Origin: Flavobacteriaceae bacterium
Lineage (GTDB): Bacteria; Bacteroidota; Bacteroidia; Flavobacteriales; Flavobacteriaceae
Length of the DNA stretch: 64,000 nucleotides
Direction: 5' to 3'
NCBI GenBank assembly: GCA_947446635.1
Contig: CANFHF010000003.1
Coordinates: 62,001-126,000, forward strand
Part shown: piece after piece, positions 54,156 through 62,160 of the stretch
How positions within the stretch are numbered: the first letter of the stretch is position 1
Layout: each line of letters opens with the position of its first letter
Program-made: the position numbers and the translations under genes
Notes under the pieces: model-generated
Told to the model about the DNA's origin: nothing
The model's input: only the letters and a program-made list of their open reading frames with translations
The model's database searches: none

Positions 54156-55295
54156 ATGATTAATAAACGTCTTTTAATTAAAAACCTTTTGGCTCACAAT
54201 GATGAGTGCAGTTTTTATGACAAAAAAAGACAGTTGAATTTACATACCCGGGAGGGAAAAGCCAAGTTTTTGAAACACATTTGCGCTTTATCCAATTCGA
54301 ATCCGGCGAACAATTCCTATATCGTCGTGGGTGTTGAAGACCAAAATAACGAAATTGTAGGCGATGATTTTTTTGATGACAGTCACATCCAAAATTTGGT
54401 CAATGCCTATCTCGAAAACCCACCAAAAATCCAGTATGAAAACGTGCCTTTCCCTAATTTGCCGAAAGACAAAGTTATAGGATTAGTGACCATAAAAGCA
54501 AAAAGCAAAACGTCCCATTTCAAAAAAGGAATTCACACCATTCACGCCAATAGTATTTTTATAAGACGGGGCAGCAATACCGTTCCCGTTGAAGGAGAAG
54601 TTGAAAAAAATTATCAAAACACGGAAACTGTTATTGGCATTGAAAACAATTCCAGAAACAATATTGAATATACGCTCGATGGGGTAATTGATTTTATGAA
54701 TTTTCGTCATAAAGATATGGCGCCAAAATATAAAGTTTTTAAGGAATTATTTGTTATTTGCTGGGCTGGAGTAGCTAAAAAACATCGAGATAAAACCTTT
54801 TTATCGCGGGTTGACATTGAACTGATAAATGAGCAAATCAAGTTGTTTTACTCGGCTCAAGACGCGGTGACCATCACTTTTGACGAGGACAGCTTTACCA
54901 TTATAGAATATGTTCCTTTAGGATTGAATGACAAAACGAGTTTTTATCCATTGGAAAAACAAACCCTTCATTTTCATGACAATGGCTATTATAAAATTGA
55001 TAGGGAAATGCTTTTCCAACCGCCGGAATTCAACCGAAAAATGCTGTTTCATATTTATAATTCCAACATTTCCTTGCTCAAAAAACTCCAAAAAGGGCTT
55101 TCGTTAACCGAGCGGGAGCAGAAAGATTTAGAGAACCTGCCCTCCACTTTTATGGTTTGTTACCTCAACGGATTTGAAGATGCCAAGCAAAAATTAATTG
55201 ATGCCAAACTACTTTTAAAACCTTTTACACTAGTATATTTGTCCTTTAAAGAGGCCTTGCGTATTTTGAGAAAAATGAAATATGATGTGCCGTAG
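54156..55295 (+). CDS. AlbA_2 (Schlafen-type) domain protein of unknown function
   Basis: A 379-residue cytoplasmic protein. The first half holds an AlbA_2-like putative nucleic-acid-binding fold (about 10-150): REGKAKFLKHICALSNSNPA, SYIVVGVEDQNNEIVGDDFF, and SIFIRRGSNTVPVEGEVE are typical of this family. The second half (~165-379) is not recognised; it has mixed alpha/beta segments with MLFQPPEFNRKMLFHIYNSN and a basic end (LRILRKMKYDVP). No Walker ATPase motif, although database names often say ATP-binding. Position between a reductase and a phosphatase gives no clear role. Confidence 0.7.
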   Translation: MINKRLLIKNLLAHNDECSFYDKKRQLNLHTREGKAKFLKHICALSNSNPANNSYIVVGVEDQNNEIVGDDFFDDSHIQNLVNAYLENPPKIQYENVPFPNLPKDKVIGLVTIKAKSKTSHFKKGIHTIHANSIFIRRGSNTVPVEGEVEKNYQNTETVIGIENNSRNNIEYTLDGVIDFMNFRHKDMAPKYKVFKELFVICWAGVAKKHRDKTFLSRVDIELINEQIKLFYSAQDAVTITFDEDSFTIIEYVPLGLNDKTSFYPLEKQTLHFHDNGYYKIDREMLFQPPEFNRKMLFHIYNSNISLLKKLQKGLSLTEREQKDLENLPSTFMVCYLNGFEDAKQKLIDAKLLLKPFTLVYLSFKEALRILRKMKYDVP

Positions 55296-55316
55296 CGTAT
55301 CAAAATAATATTTAGA

Positions 55317-56042
55317 ATGAGAACACTTGTCATAGGCGACATTCACGGCGGTTTGCGTGCGCTGCATCAAATTATGGAAATAGCTCAAGTTACCCCAAGC
55401 GACACCTTGATTTTTTTGGGGGATTATGTAGATGGCTGGAGCCAATCGCCCCAAGTAATTGATTATTTGATTCAATTACAGACCAGTCACAATTGTGTTT
55501 TTATTCGGGGCAATCACGACGAATTATTGTTGGAATGGTTGAATAAAACCAAGGACAATCCATTGTGGTATAAACATGGCGGCGAATCGACGGCATTGGC
55601 TTACGCTAATGTAAGCGAGGAGAGTGTAAAAAAACATTTGGAATTCCTGGAGACTTTGGAAAATTATTATATTGACGAGGAAAATCGTTTGTTTATTCAC
55701 GCTGGTTTTACCAATGTCAATGGCGTTGATTACGAATATTTTCCAAAATTGTTTTATTGGGACAGAACGCTTTGGGAAACCGCATTAGCAATGGACAAAA
55801 CTTTAAAACCAGACGATTTATTTTACCCAAAACGGCTGACTTTATACAAAGAAATCTATATTGGACACACGCCTGTTTCCAGAATAAAAAAAGCCATTCC
55901 GGTACAAATGGCCAATGTCTGGAATATAGATGCTGGCGCCGCTTTTGAAGGGCCGCTAACTATTATGGATGTGGATACTAAGGAATTCTGGCAAAGCGAG
56001 CCTTTACATCATTTATACCCAAATGAAAAAGGGAGAAATTAA
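55317..56042 (+). CDS. PPP-type metallophosphoesterase
   Basis: A 241-residue calcineurin-like phosphatase of the PPP/PrpA kind. The metal and phosphate motifs occur in order: GDIHGG (residue 8), GDYVDGWSQ (about 37), RGNHDE (about 65), HAGF (about 118) and IGHTPVS (about 182). All expected ligands are present. Bacterial members act as Ser/Thr/Tyr phosphatases or hydrolyse dinucleoside polyphosphates; the substrate cannot be read here. Third gene of the trio with the AlbA_2 protein, 21 bases after it. Confidence 0.88.
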   Translation: MRTLVIGDIHGGLRALHQIMEIAQVTPSDTLIFLGDYVDGWSQSPQVIDYLIQLQTSHNCVFIRGNHDELLLEWLNKTKDNPLWYKHGGESTALAYANVSEESVKKHLEFLETLENYYIDEENRLFIHAGFTNVNGVDYEYFPKLFYWDRTLWETALAMDKTLKPDDLFYPKRLTLYKEIYIGHTPVSRIKKAIPVQMANVWNIDAGAAFEGPLTIMDVDTKEFWQSEPLHHLYPNEKGRN

Positions 56043-56092
56043 AAAAATTGTTTAATTATATAAAAAAGGATTTTTAATACATTAAAGGGCTA

Positions 56093-57646
56093 TTACAAAT
56101 CAAATTTTATACCTTGTGCCAAGGGCAAACTTGTAGTGTAATTGATGGTATTGGTTTGACGGCGCATATAAATTTTCCAGGCATCAGAACCAGATTCGCG
56201 TCCCCCGCCAGTTTCTTTTTCGCCTCCAAAAGCTCCTCCAATTTCAGCCCCGGAAGTGCCTATATTGACATTGGCAATCCCACAATCAGACCCCACAACG
56301 GAAAGGAAAAGTTCGGCTTCCCGCAAATTGTTGGTCATAATGGAGGAGGATAATCCTTGAGCCACTCCTTTTTGAATTTCGATGGCATTTTCAACCGAAC
56401 CGGAGTATTTCAACAAATATAAAATAGGAGCAAAGGTTTCGTGTTGCACGATTTCAAAGGAATTACTAGCCTCGGCGATGGCTGGTTTTACATAACAACC
56501 GCTTTCGTAGCCTTCGCCCGAAAGCACGCCGCCTTTCACGAGAAGTTGACCGCCTTCGGCAACGACTTTTTCCAATGCTTTTTTGTATATTTTAACGGCA
56601 TGCGTGTCAATTACAGGACCAACATGGTTTTTTTCGTCTAATGGATTGCCTATTTTTAATTGACCGTAAGCCGAAATGAGGGCATCTTTTACGGTATCAT
56701 AAATGCTTTCGTGAATAATCAAACGACGCGTCGAGGTGCATCGTTGTCCAGCAGTTCCAACCGCTCCGAAAACGGCGCCAATAACCGTCATTTTGATATC
56801 GGCATCCGGCGTTATAATTATCGCATTGTTACCGCCCAACTCCAGCAAGGATTTTCCCAAACGACTGGCAACGGCTTGTGCCACTATTTTTCCCATTCGG
56901 GTTGAGCCGGTTGCTGAAATTAAAGGGATTCGTTTATCGTTCGTCATCAATTCGCCCACTTTATAATCGCCGTTGATCAAGCACGAAATGCCTTCTGGCA
57001 AATTATTTTCCTGGAGTACTTCGGCAATGATGTTTTGACAGGCAATGCCGCAAAGTGGTGTTTTCTCTGAGGGTTTCCAAACGCAGACATCGCCGCAAAT
57101 CCAAGCCAAAGCGGTGTTCCAGGCCCAAACTGCCACTGGGAAGTTGAATGCCGAAATGACTCCAACAACACCCATGGGGTGGTATTGCTCGTACATCCGG
57201 TGTCCTGGGCGTTCCGAGTGCATGGTCAGTCCGTGTAATTGTCGCGAAAGACCCACAGCAAAATCACAGATGTCTATCATTTCCTGTACTTCGCCATAGC
57301 CTTCCTGTAGGGATTTGCCCATTTCATAGGAAACCAATTTCCCTAAGGCTTCTTTTTTTTTGCGCAGCTTATCACCAAATTGCCGCACAATTTCTCCGCG
57401 TTTAGGCGCGGGGATTAAACGAAATGTTTGGAATGCTTCGGTAGCAGTCTGCATCAGAGTTTCGTAGTCGGCGGCTGAAGTAGTTCTCACAGAGGCGATT
57501 AATTGGCCGTCAACCGGCGAATAACTTTCGAGAATTTCTCCATTTGAAAAACGGTTAATTCCTGTTGAAGCCCCTTCATTCAGGGCTTTAATACCCAATT
57601 GCGTCAGCGCTTCTTTTATTCCGAATGAATCAGCTAATGGTGTCAT
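56093..57646 (-). CDS. ALDH7-type aldehyde dehydrogenase
   Basis: A 517-residue NAD(P)-dependent aldehyde dehydrogenase. Catalytic Cys in VGTAGQRCTSTRRLIIHES (about residue 305), general base Glu in LLELGGNNAIIITP (about 268), nucleotide-binding GSTRMGKIVAQ. The AGQRCTSTRR context and overall length match the ALDH7/antiquitin group that oxidises alpha-aminoadipate semialdehyde (lysine or pipecolate breakdown), but the substrate is inferred from family resemblance only. Convergent with the phosphatase gene. The start MTPLADSFG fits. Confidence 0.88.
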   Translation of the reverse strand: MTPLADSFGIKEALTQLGIKALNEGASTGINRFSNGEILESYSPVDGQLIASVRTTSAADYETLMQTATEAFQTFRLIPAPKRGEIVRQFGDKLRKKKEALGKLVSYEMGKSLQEGYGEVQEMIDICDFAVGLSRQLHGLTMHSERPGHRMYEQYHPMGVVGVISAFNFPVAVWAWNTALAWICGDVCVWKPSEKTPLCGIACQNIIAEVLQENNLPEGISCLINGDYKVGELMTNDKRIPLISATGSTRMGKIVAQAVASRLGKSLLELGGNNAIIITPDADIKMTVIGAVFGAVGTAGQRCTSTRRLIIHESIYDTVKDALISAYGQLKIGNPLDEKNHVGPVIDTHAVKIYKKALEKVVAEGGQLLVKGGVLSGEGYESGCYVKPAIAEASNSFEIVQHETFAPILYLLKYSGSVENAIEIQKGVAQGLSSSIMTNNLREAELFLSVVGSDCGIANVNIGTSGAEIGGAFGGEKETGGGRESGSDAWKIYMRRQTNTINYTTSLPLAQGIKFDL

Positions 57647-57753
57647 TGCAGCTTTTATTTATGGGAATTAGTTTTCAGTTAAAGATACTATTTAAAAACG
57701 AATTAGTAAAGAGAACCTTGTAAAGTATAATTGAATAAGGGTTGTTTCATCTG

Positions 57754-57837
57754 CTATTTAGAAAAATAGCCTTCAATTTTGCAGTGATCTAGGATGGCTT
57801 TTTCGGGATCAGAAAAGGGGTTTTTATTTGTTGGCAT
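57754..57837 (-). CDS. Possible 27-residue protein overlapping the end of ribE
   Basis: ATG at 57837, inside the last codons of ribE but in another frame, gives MPTNKNPFSDPEKAIL followed by DHCKIEGYFSK and a TAG stop. The composition and codon use look like real coding sequence, and the 14-base overlap would couple it to ribE. A further in-frame mini-frame (MKQPLFNYTLQGSLY, 57705-57750) follows, so this could also be the remnant of a longer broken gene. No family recognised. Confidence 0.35.
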   Translation of the reverse strand: MPTNKNPFSDPEKAILDHCKIEGYFSK

Positions 57838-58411
57838 ACAATTTAGAGATGTATTTTCCAATCACATCAAATTCAAGATTTACTTTGGTGCCCACTTCAA
57901 AGGTTTTAAAATTAGTATGTTCAAAAGTATACGGAATAATGGCTACGCTAAATCCATTTTTTTTTGAGTCTACCACGGTTAAGCTAACCCCATTTACTGT
58001 GGCCGAACCTTTTTCAATTGTTATGTTTCCGATGGATTCATCATATTCAAAAGTGTAATACCAGCTCCCGTTTGTTTCCTTTATAGTAGTACAAGTGCCA
58101 ATTTGATCCACGTGTCCTTGAACGATATGGCCATCTAATCGATCGCCTAATTTCATCGCTCTTTCTAGATTAATACGCTCGCCTTTTTGCCAATGCGAAA
58201 TAGTGGTCTTTTTTATGGTTTCACCTATTGCGGTTACGGTATAAAGGGCTTTGTTTAAAGAAACGACGGTCAGGCAAATCCCATTATGTGCGACGCTTTG
58301 GTCTATTTGAAGTTCCTCGGTAATGGAGGAGGCAATCGTGATGTGAATATTATCTTTGTCTTTTTCGATTCCTTGGATTACCCCGAGGCTTTCTATAATC
58401 CCTGTAAACAT
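57824..58411 (-). CDS. ribE: Riboflavin synthase
   Basis: A 195-residue enzyme dismutating 6,7-dimethyl-8-ribityllumazine to riboflavin. Starts MFTGIIESLGVIQ, the invariant start, and has two lumazine-binding repeats (1-~95 and ~97-190), each with a (G/S)-(V/I)-(C/S)-L-T-V motif: AHNGICLTVVSL and TVNGVSLTVVD; GDRLDGHIVQGHVDQIG links them. Complete. Divergent from pdxA with overlapping promoter regions at 58430-58450. Confidence 0.95.
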   Translation of the reverse strand: MFTGIIESLGVIQGIEKDKDNIHITIASSITEELQIDQSVAHNGICLTVVSLNKALYTVTAIGETIKKTTISHWQKGERINLERAMKLGDRLDGHIVQGHVDQIGTCTTIKETNGSWYYTFEYDESIGNITIEKGSATVNGVSLTVVDSKKNGFSVAIIPYTFEHTNFKTFEVGTKVNLEFDVIGKYISKLYANK

Positions 58412-58429
58412 TTCTTAATTTTATTTTAC

Positions 58430-58437
58430 TAAATTTG
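58430..58437 (+). promoter_or_regulatory. Predicted -7 box of pdxA
   Basis: TAAATTTG followed by CAC, 33 bases before the pdxA ATG. Confidence 0.45.
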
Positions 58438-58442
58438 CACTT

Positions 58443-58450
58443 CAAAATTA
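58443..58450 (-). promoter_or_regulatory. Predicted -7 box of ribE
   Basis: TAATTTTG on the minus strand, 31 bases before the ribE start and only five bases from the pdxA box, so the two vitamin genes share a compact divergent promoter region. Confidence 0.4.
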
Positions 58451-58470
58451 GCAATAAATAACTTGATGTC

Positions 58471-59514
58471 ATGATAAAAAAAGCAGAAAATATAATCGTT
58501 GGAATTTCAATTGGAGATTTAAACGGTATTGGAAGCGAAGTTGTTCTCAAAACATTTGAAGATTCTCGAATGTTAGAATTGTGTACCCCAGTTATTTTTG
58601 CGAATGTAAAAAACCTTTCATTTGTAAAAAAGAGTTTTGAATTTACATCAATGCTTCAGGGAATTGATAGGTTGGACCAAATAGTTTTGGGTAAAATAAA
58701 TGTTTTGAATGTTTGGCAAGAAGGGGTGGATATAAGTTTTGGTGTAAATGACGAATCTATTGGAAAATATGCCATAAAATCTTTTGTAGCAGCCACCAAG
58801 GCTTTGAAGGAAGGCCTAATAGACATACTAGTAACCGCTCCAATAAATAAATACAACATTCAATCGGAAGATTTTAAATTTCCGGGACATACTGATTATT
58901 TAGACCAAGAACTAGAGGGGAATGCCTTAATGATGATGGTTCAGGACAATCTTAGAGTGGGCTTATTAACGGACCATATTCCTTTAAACGAGGTTGCTTC
59001 TCATCTTACTGAAGACTTAATCATAAAAAAAATAGAAACGGTAAAGCAGTCGTTGATACAAGATTTCAGTATCAATAAGCCGAAAATCGCGGTCTTGGGA
59101 TTAAATCCACACTGCGGGGATGGCGGAGTTATAGGCAAAGAAGACGATGCAATATTAAAACCAGCATTAAAAAAAATATTTGAAAAAGGAACATTAGTCT
59201 TTGGTCCTTTTGCAGCCGATGGTTTTTTTGGAAGCAATCAATATGAAAAGTACGATGCTATTGTTGCAACGTATCATGATCAGGGATTAATTCCTTTCAA
59301 AACGCTGTCGTTTGGCAATGGAGTGAATTATACCGCGGGATTAAACAAAATAAGAACGTCACCAGATCATGGCACCGCTTATGATATTGCGGGGAAAGGA
59401 ATAGCAGATTTCAATTCATTTAAAGAGGCTGTTTATCTTGCAATTGATATTTTTCATTCGAGAAATCAATTTGCAGAAATCAACCAAAAACCACTAAAAA
59501 TAAAAGAAAAATAG
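58471..59514 (+). CDS. pdxA: 4-hydroxythreonine-4-phosphate dehydrogenase PdxA
   Basis: A 347-residue NAD-dependent enzyme of pyridoxal phosphate synthesis. Motifs: GISIGDLNGIGSEVVLKTF (about 11-29), metal-binding GHTDYL (about 137), LLTDHIPLNEV, LGLNPHCGDGGVIGKED (about 207), ATYHDQGLIPFKTLSFGNGV (about 269) and SPDHGTAYDIAGKG (about 295). The three metal-binding histidines are visible. Divergent from ribE and upstream of yceD, though yceD has its own promoter. Confidence 0.95.
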   Translation: MIKKAENIIVGISIGDLNGIGSEVVLKTFEDSRMLELCTPVIFANVKNLSFVKKSFEFTSMLQGIDRLDQIVLGKINVLNVWQEGVDISFGVNDESIGKYAIKSFVAATKALKEGLIDILVTAPINKYNIQSEDFKFPGHTDYLDQELEGNALMMMVQDNLRVGLLTDHIPLNEVASHLTEDLIIKKIETVKQSLIQDFSINKPKIAVLGLNPHCGDGGVIGKEDDAILKPALKKIFEKGTLVFGPFAADGFFGSNQYEKYDAIVATYHDQGLIPFKTLSFGNGVNYTAGLNKIRTSPDHGTAYDIAGKGIADFNSFKEAVYLAIDIFHSRNQFAEINQKPLKIKEK

Positions 59515-59543
59515 ATATAACTAAAAAAAGGTAAATAACCTTA

Positions 59544-59571
59544 TTGGGTTTCCAATAATTTTATATCTTTG
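59544..59571 (+). promoter_or_regulatory. Promoter of yceD-rpmF
   Basis: TTG (59544-59546), 17-base spacer, TATCTTTG (59564-59571), then CAC. Good consensus; 33 bases to the yceD ATG. Confidence 0.65.
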
Positions 59572-59604
59572 CACTCCCGAAGTTTAGGGCAAATTGGTGT
59601 TGAA

Positions 59605-60159
59605 ATGAACAAGACGAAAGAATATTTAATTCCTTTTATTGGATTAAAGACAGGAAAACATCATTTTGAATATCAAATAAGCAATACGTTCTTTGAAGTC
59701 TTTGATTATCATGAATTTAATAATTCTAATATCAAAGTAAATGTAGTTTTAGAGAAAAAAAGCAGCTTAATAGAGTTGGTTTTCAAACACAAAGGGACTG
59801 TCAACGTGGCTTGCGACATGACCAACGAAGAGTTTGATTTGCCAATTAAAGGCAATATGAAATTGATTGTGCGTTTTGGAGACGCCTTCAATAATGACAA
59901 CGAAGAGTTGCTAATTTTGCCACATGGAGAATTTCAAATAGATATTTCACAATATATATATGAAATGATTGTGCTTTCTGTTCCTCTAAGACGAATTCAT
60001 CCAGGAATTAAGGACGGAAGTTTAAAGACAGAAGCCTTAACAAAACTGAAAGAATTAACAGTAAAAGAATCAAAAAAAGAGCCTGAAGAAGAATCAAAAA
60101 AAGAAGAAAATATTGACCCGCGATGGGACAAATTAAAGCAACTATTAACGGATAAATAA
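59605..60159 (+). CDS. YceD/DUF177 family protein
   Basis: A 185-residue protein of the DUF177 family, which commonly precedes rpmF. Starts MNKTKEYLIPFIGLKTGKHH (ATG 59605); a longer frame from 59569 would run through the promoter, so it is rejected. Conserved VACDMTNEEFDLPIKG (about 70-85), where other members have a two-cysteine CxRC site; here only one Cys remains. Near the end a charged stretch EESKKEENIDPRWDKLKQLL has the family's typical D-x-R-W/x-L-x-x-L ending. YceD homologues have been linked to 23S rRNA processing or accumulation. rpmF follows after nine bases. Confidence 0.88.
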   Translation: MNKTKEYLIPFIGLKTGKHHFEYQISNTFFEVFDYHEFNNSNIKVNVVLEKKSSLIELVFKHKGTVNVACDMTNEEFDLPIKGNMKLIVRFGDAFNNDNEELLILPHGEFQIDISQYIYEMIVLSVPLRRIHPGIKDGSLKTEALTKLKELTVKESKKEPEEESKKEENIDPRWDKLKQLLTDK

Positions 60160-60168
60160 TATAGTAAA

Positions 60169-60363
60169 ATGGCGCATCCTAAGAGAAAAATCTCCAAAAC
60201 AAGAAGAGATAAAAGAAGAACACATTACAAAGCTACCGTAGCTCAAATCGCTACTTGCCCTATTACTGGCGAAGCACATTTATATCACAGAGCCTATTGG
60301 CATGAAGGTAAAATGTATTACAGAGGGCAGGTTGTTATAGATAAATCTGTAGCGGTTGCTTAA
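60169..60363 (+). CDS. rpmF: 50S ribosomal protein L32
   Basis: A 64-residue basic ribosomal protein. [20 protein letters not shown] is the typical L32 start; the fragment [15 protein letters not shown] carries one Cys, without the four-Cys zinc ribbon of some L32 proteins. Nine bases after yceD, followed by a terminator. Confidence 0.96.
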   Translation: MAHPKRKISKTRRDKRRTHYKATVAQIATCPITGEAHLYHRAYWHEGKMYYRGQVVIDKSVAVA

Positions 60364-60386
60364 TACATTTTTGTAAATGATATTTG

Positions 60387-60413
60387 AACTCTCACATGGT
60401 GAGAGTTTTTTTG
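60387..60413 (+). terminator. Intrinsic terminator after rpmF
   Basis: ACTCTCAC ATG GTGAGAGT followed by seven T: perfect eight-bp stem. Separates yceD-rpmF from fabH. Confidence 0.85.
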
Positions 60414-60539
60414 TTATTTATAATTTACCTTATAATTAGAAGTTATAAAATAATAGGGGTTAGAATTTTTTTTGTAATTTTCAACCCTTTTTAAGAATTT
60501 TACCAAATCCCAGTATTTGGTAAGAAACAATTGAATACA

Positions 60540-61538
60540 ATGAATACAATTACAGCCGCAATTACAGCTGTTGGAGCATATGTCCCAGACTACGTGCTTA
60601 CAAACAAAATTCTTGAAACATTGGTAGACACCAATGATGAGTGGATAACCACTCGCACAGGAATTAAAGAAAGAAGAATTCTTAAAGACGCTAGTAAAGG
60701 AACCTCTTTTTTGGCAATAAACGCCGCCCTAGATTTAATAAAAAAAGCAAATATTGATCCCCTAGAAATAGACTTGTTGCTCATGGCAACAGCTACTGCC
60801 GACATGCCTGTAGCCTCTACTGGAGCCTATGTTGCAACAGAAATTGGAGCAACAAATGCATTTGCTTACGACTTACAATCAGCTTGTTCTAGTTTCTTGT
60901 TTGGCATGTCAACTGCTGCGGCTTATATAGAATCCGGGAGGTACAAAAAAGTACTATTGATAGGAGCTGATAAAATGTCCTCAATTGTAGATTATCAAGA
61001 CAGAGCAACCTGTATCATTTTTGGAGATGGAGCTGGAGCAGTTTTATTTGAACCAAATTATGAAGGATTAGGTTTGCAGGATGAATATTTAAGAACGGAT
61101 GGCGATGGAAGAGATTTTTTAAAAATGACAGCTGGAGGATCACTTTTCCCTGCCACAGAACAAACGGTTATTGACAATCAACACAATATTACTCAAGACG
61201 GCAAATCGGTTTTTAAATATGCGGTGACCTATATGGCGGATGCTTGCGAGATGATTATGAAGAGAAATAATTTAACCAATGAAGATGTTGCTTGGCTGGT
61301 GCCACACCAAGCCAATAAAAGAATAATTGATGCAACCGCTAATAGAATAAACTTAGAAGATTCAAAAGTATTAATGAATATAGAAAGATACGGAAATACC
61401 ACTTCTGCAACTTTACCTTTAGTGCTTAGTGATTTTGAACATTTATTTAAAAAAGGGGATACAATTATATTTGCTGCTTTTGGTGGCGGATTCTCTTGGG
61501 GATCTATTTACTTAAAATGGGCTTACAACAAACAATAA
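60540..61538 (+). CDS. fabH: 3-oxoacyl-ACP synthase III
   Basis: A 332-residue condensing enzyme starting fatty-acid synthesis from acetyl- (or branched) acyl-CoA and malonyl-ACP. Catalytic Cys in LQSACSSFLFGM (about 114), His in VPHQANKRIIDATAN (about 255), Asn in RYGNTTSATLPLVL (about 286); GDGAGAVLFE and AFGGGFSWGSIYLKW complete the fold. Frame could start at TTG 60531, but ATG 60540 (MNTITAAITAVGAY) is the natural start. Stands at the head of fabH-accB-accC. Confidence 0.95.
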   Translation: MNTITAAITAVGAYVPDYVLTNKILETLVDTNDEWITTRTGIKERRILKDASKGTSFLAINAALDLIKKANIDPLEIDLLLMATATADMPVASTGAYVATEIGATNAFAYDLQSACSSFLFGMSTAAAYIESGRYKKVLLIGADKMSSIVDYQDRATCIIFGDGAGAVLFEPNYEGLGLQDEYLRTDGDGRDFLKMTAGGSLFPATEQTVIDNQHNITQDGKSVFKYAVTYMADACEMIMKRNNLTNEDVAWLVPHQANKRIIDATANRINLEDSKVLMNIERYGNTTSATLPLVLSDFEHLFKKGDTIIFAAFGGGFSWGSIYLKWAYNKQ

Positions 61539-61561
61539 ATTTAAACTAAAAACAAATAATT

Positions 61562-62044
61562 ATGGATTTAAAAGAAATTCAAAACCTAATCAAATTTGTA
61601 GCAAATTCAGGTGTTGCTGAAGTTAAATTAGAAATGGATGATGTAAAAATCACCATTAGAACTACCCTAGAAGGAAATGTATCTGAAACCACATATGTAC
61701 AACATCAAATGCCAGTTCAGCCAGTTCTTCAACAAGCGGTAACTCCTCAGCAAGTCGTTCCTGTAGCTTCAATTCCTGTAGCGGCAGCGGCTGAAAACGC
61801 CAACTATATTACTATTAAATCTCCAATTATTGGAACTTTCTATAGAAAACCAACACCAGACAAACCAATGTTTGTTGAAGTGGGAAGTACTATTGCTAAA
61901 GGAGATGTGCTTTGTGTTATTGAAGCAATGAAATTATTTAACGAAATTGAATCTGAATTTTCTGGTAAAATCGTTAAAATTCTAGTAGACGACATGTCGC
62001 CGGTAGAATACGACCAACCTTTATTCATAGTAGATCCATCATAA
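61562..62044 (+). CDS. accB: Acetyl-CoA carboxylase biotin carboxyl carrier protein
   Basis: A 160-residue BCCP. N-terminal helix MDLKEIQNLIKFVANSGVAE and short beta part, a Gln/Pro/Val-rich flexible linker (about 50-78), and the C-terminal biotinyl domain with biotin-accepting Lys in VIEAMKLFNEI (about residue 122), plus the thumb near IKSPIIGTFYRKPTPDKP. Complete; 23 bases after fabH. Confidence 0.96.
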   Translation: MDLKEIQNLIKFVANSGVAEVKLEMDDVKITIRTTLEGNVSETTYVQHQMPVQPVLQQAVTPQQVVPVASIPVAAAAENANYITIKSPIIGTFYRKPTPDKPMFVEVGSTIAKGDVLCVIEAMKLFNEIESEFSGKIVKILVDDMSPVEYDQPLFIVDPS

Positions 62045-62086
62045 ATTTTTAGATTTTACAATTAGGATTTTAATAATTTTGAATAT

Positions 62087-62103
62087 AACAAACTTTGTTT
62101 GTT
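62087..62103. repeat. Hairpin in the accB-accC gap
   Basis: AACAAAC TTT GTTTGTT, perfect seven-bp stem, without a T run after it. Possibly processing or pausing site; function unknown. Confidence 0.4.
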
Positions 62104-62117
62104 TTCAAATTGCCTAG

Positions 62118-62149
62118 ATTTTCAAATCGTCAAATTTTCAAATCGTCAA
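62118..62149. repeat. 16-base tandem duplication in the accB-accC gap
   Basis: ATTTTCAAATCGTCAA occurs twice in direct succession (62118-62133, 62134-62149), with a diverged GTTTTCAAATTGCC just upstream. Noncoding. Confidence 0.7.
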
Positions 62150-62160
62150 ATTAAATCAAG

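Noticed and set aside
62118..62149. Tandem repeats that might start a CRISPR array
   Set aside because: Only two adjacent 16-base copies without spacers and no cas genes; simple duplication in a short gap.
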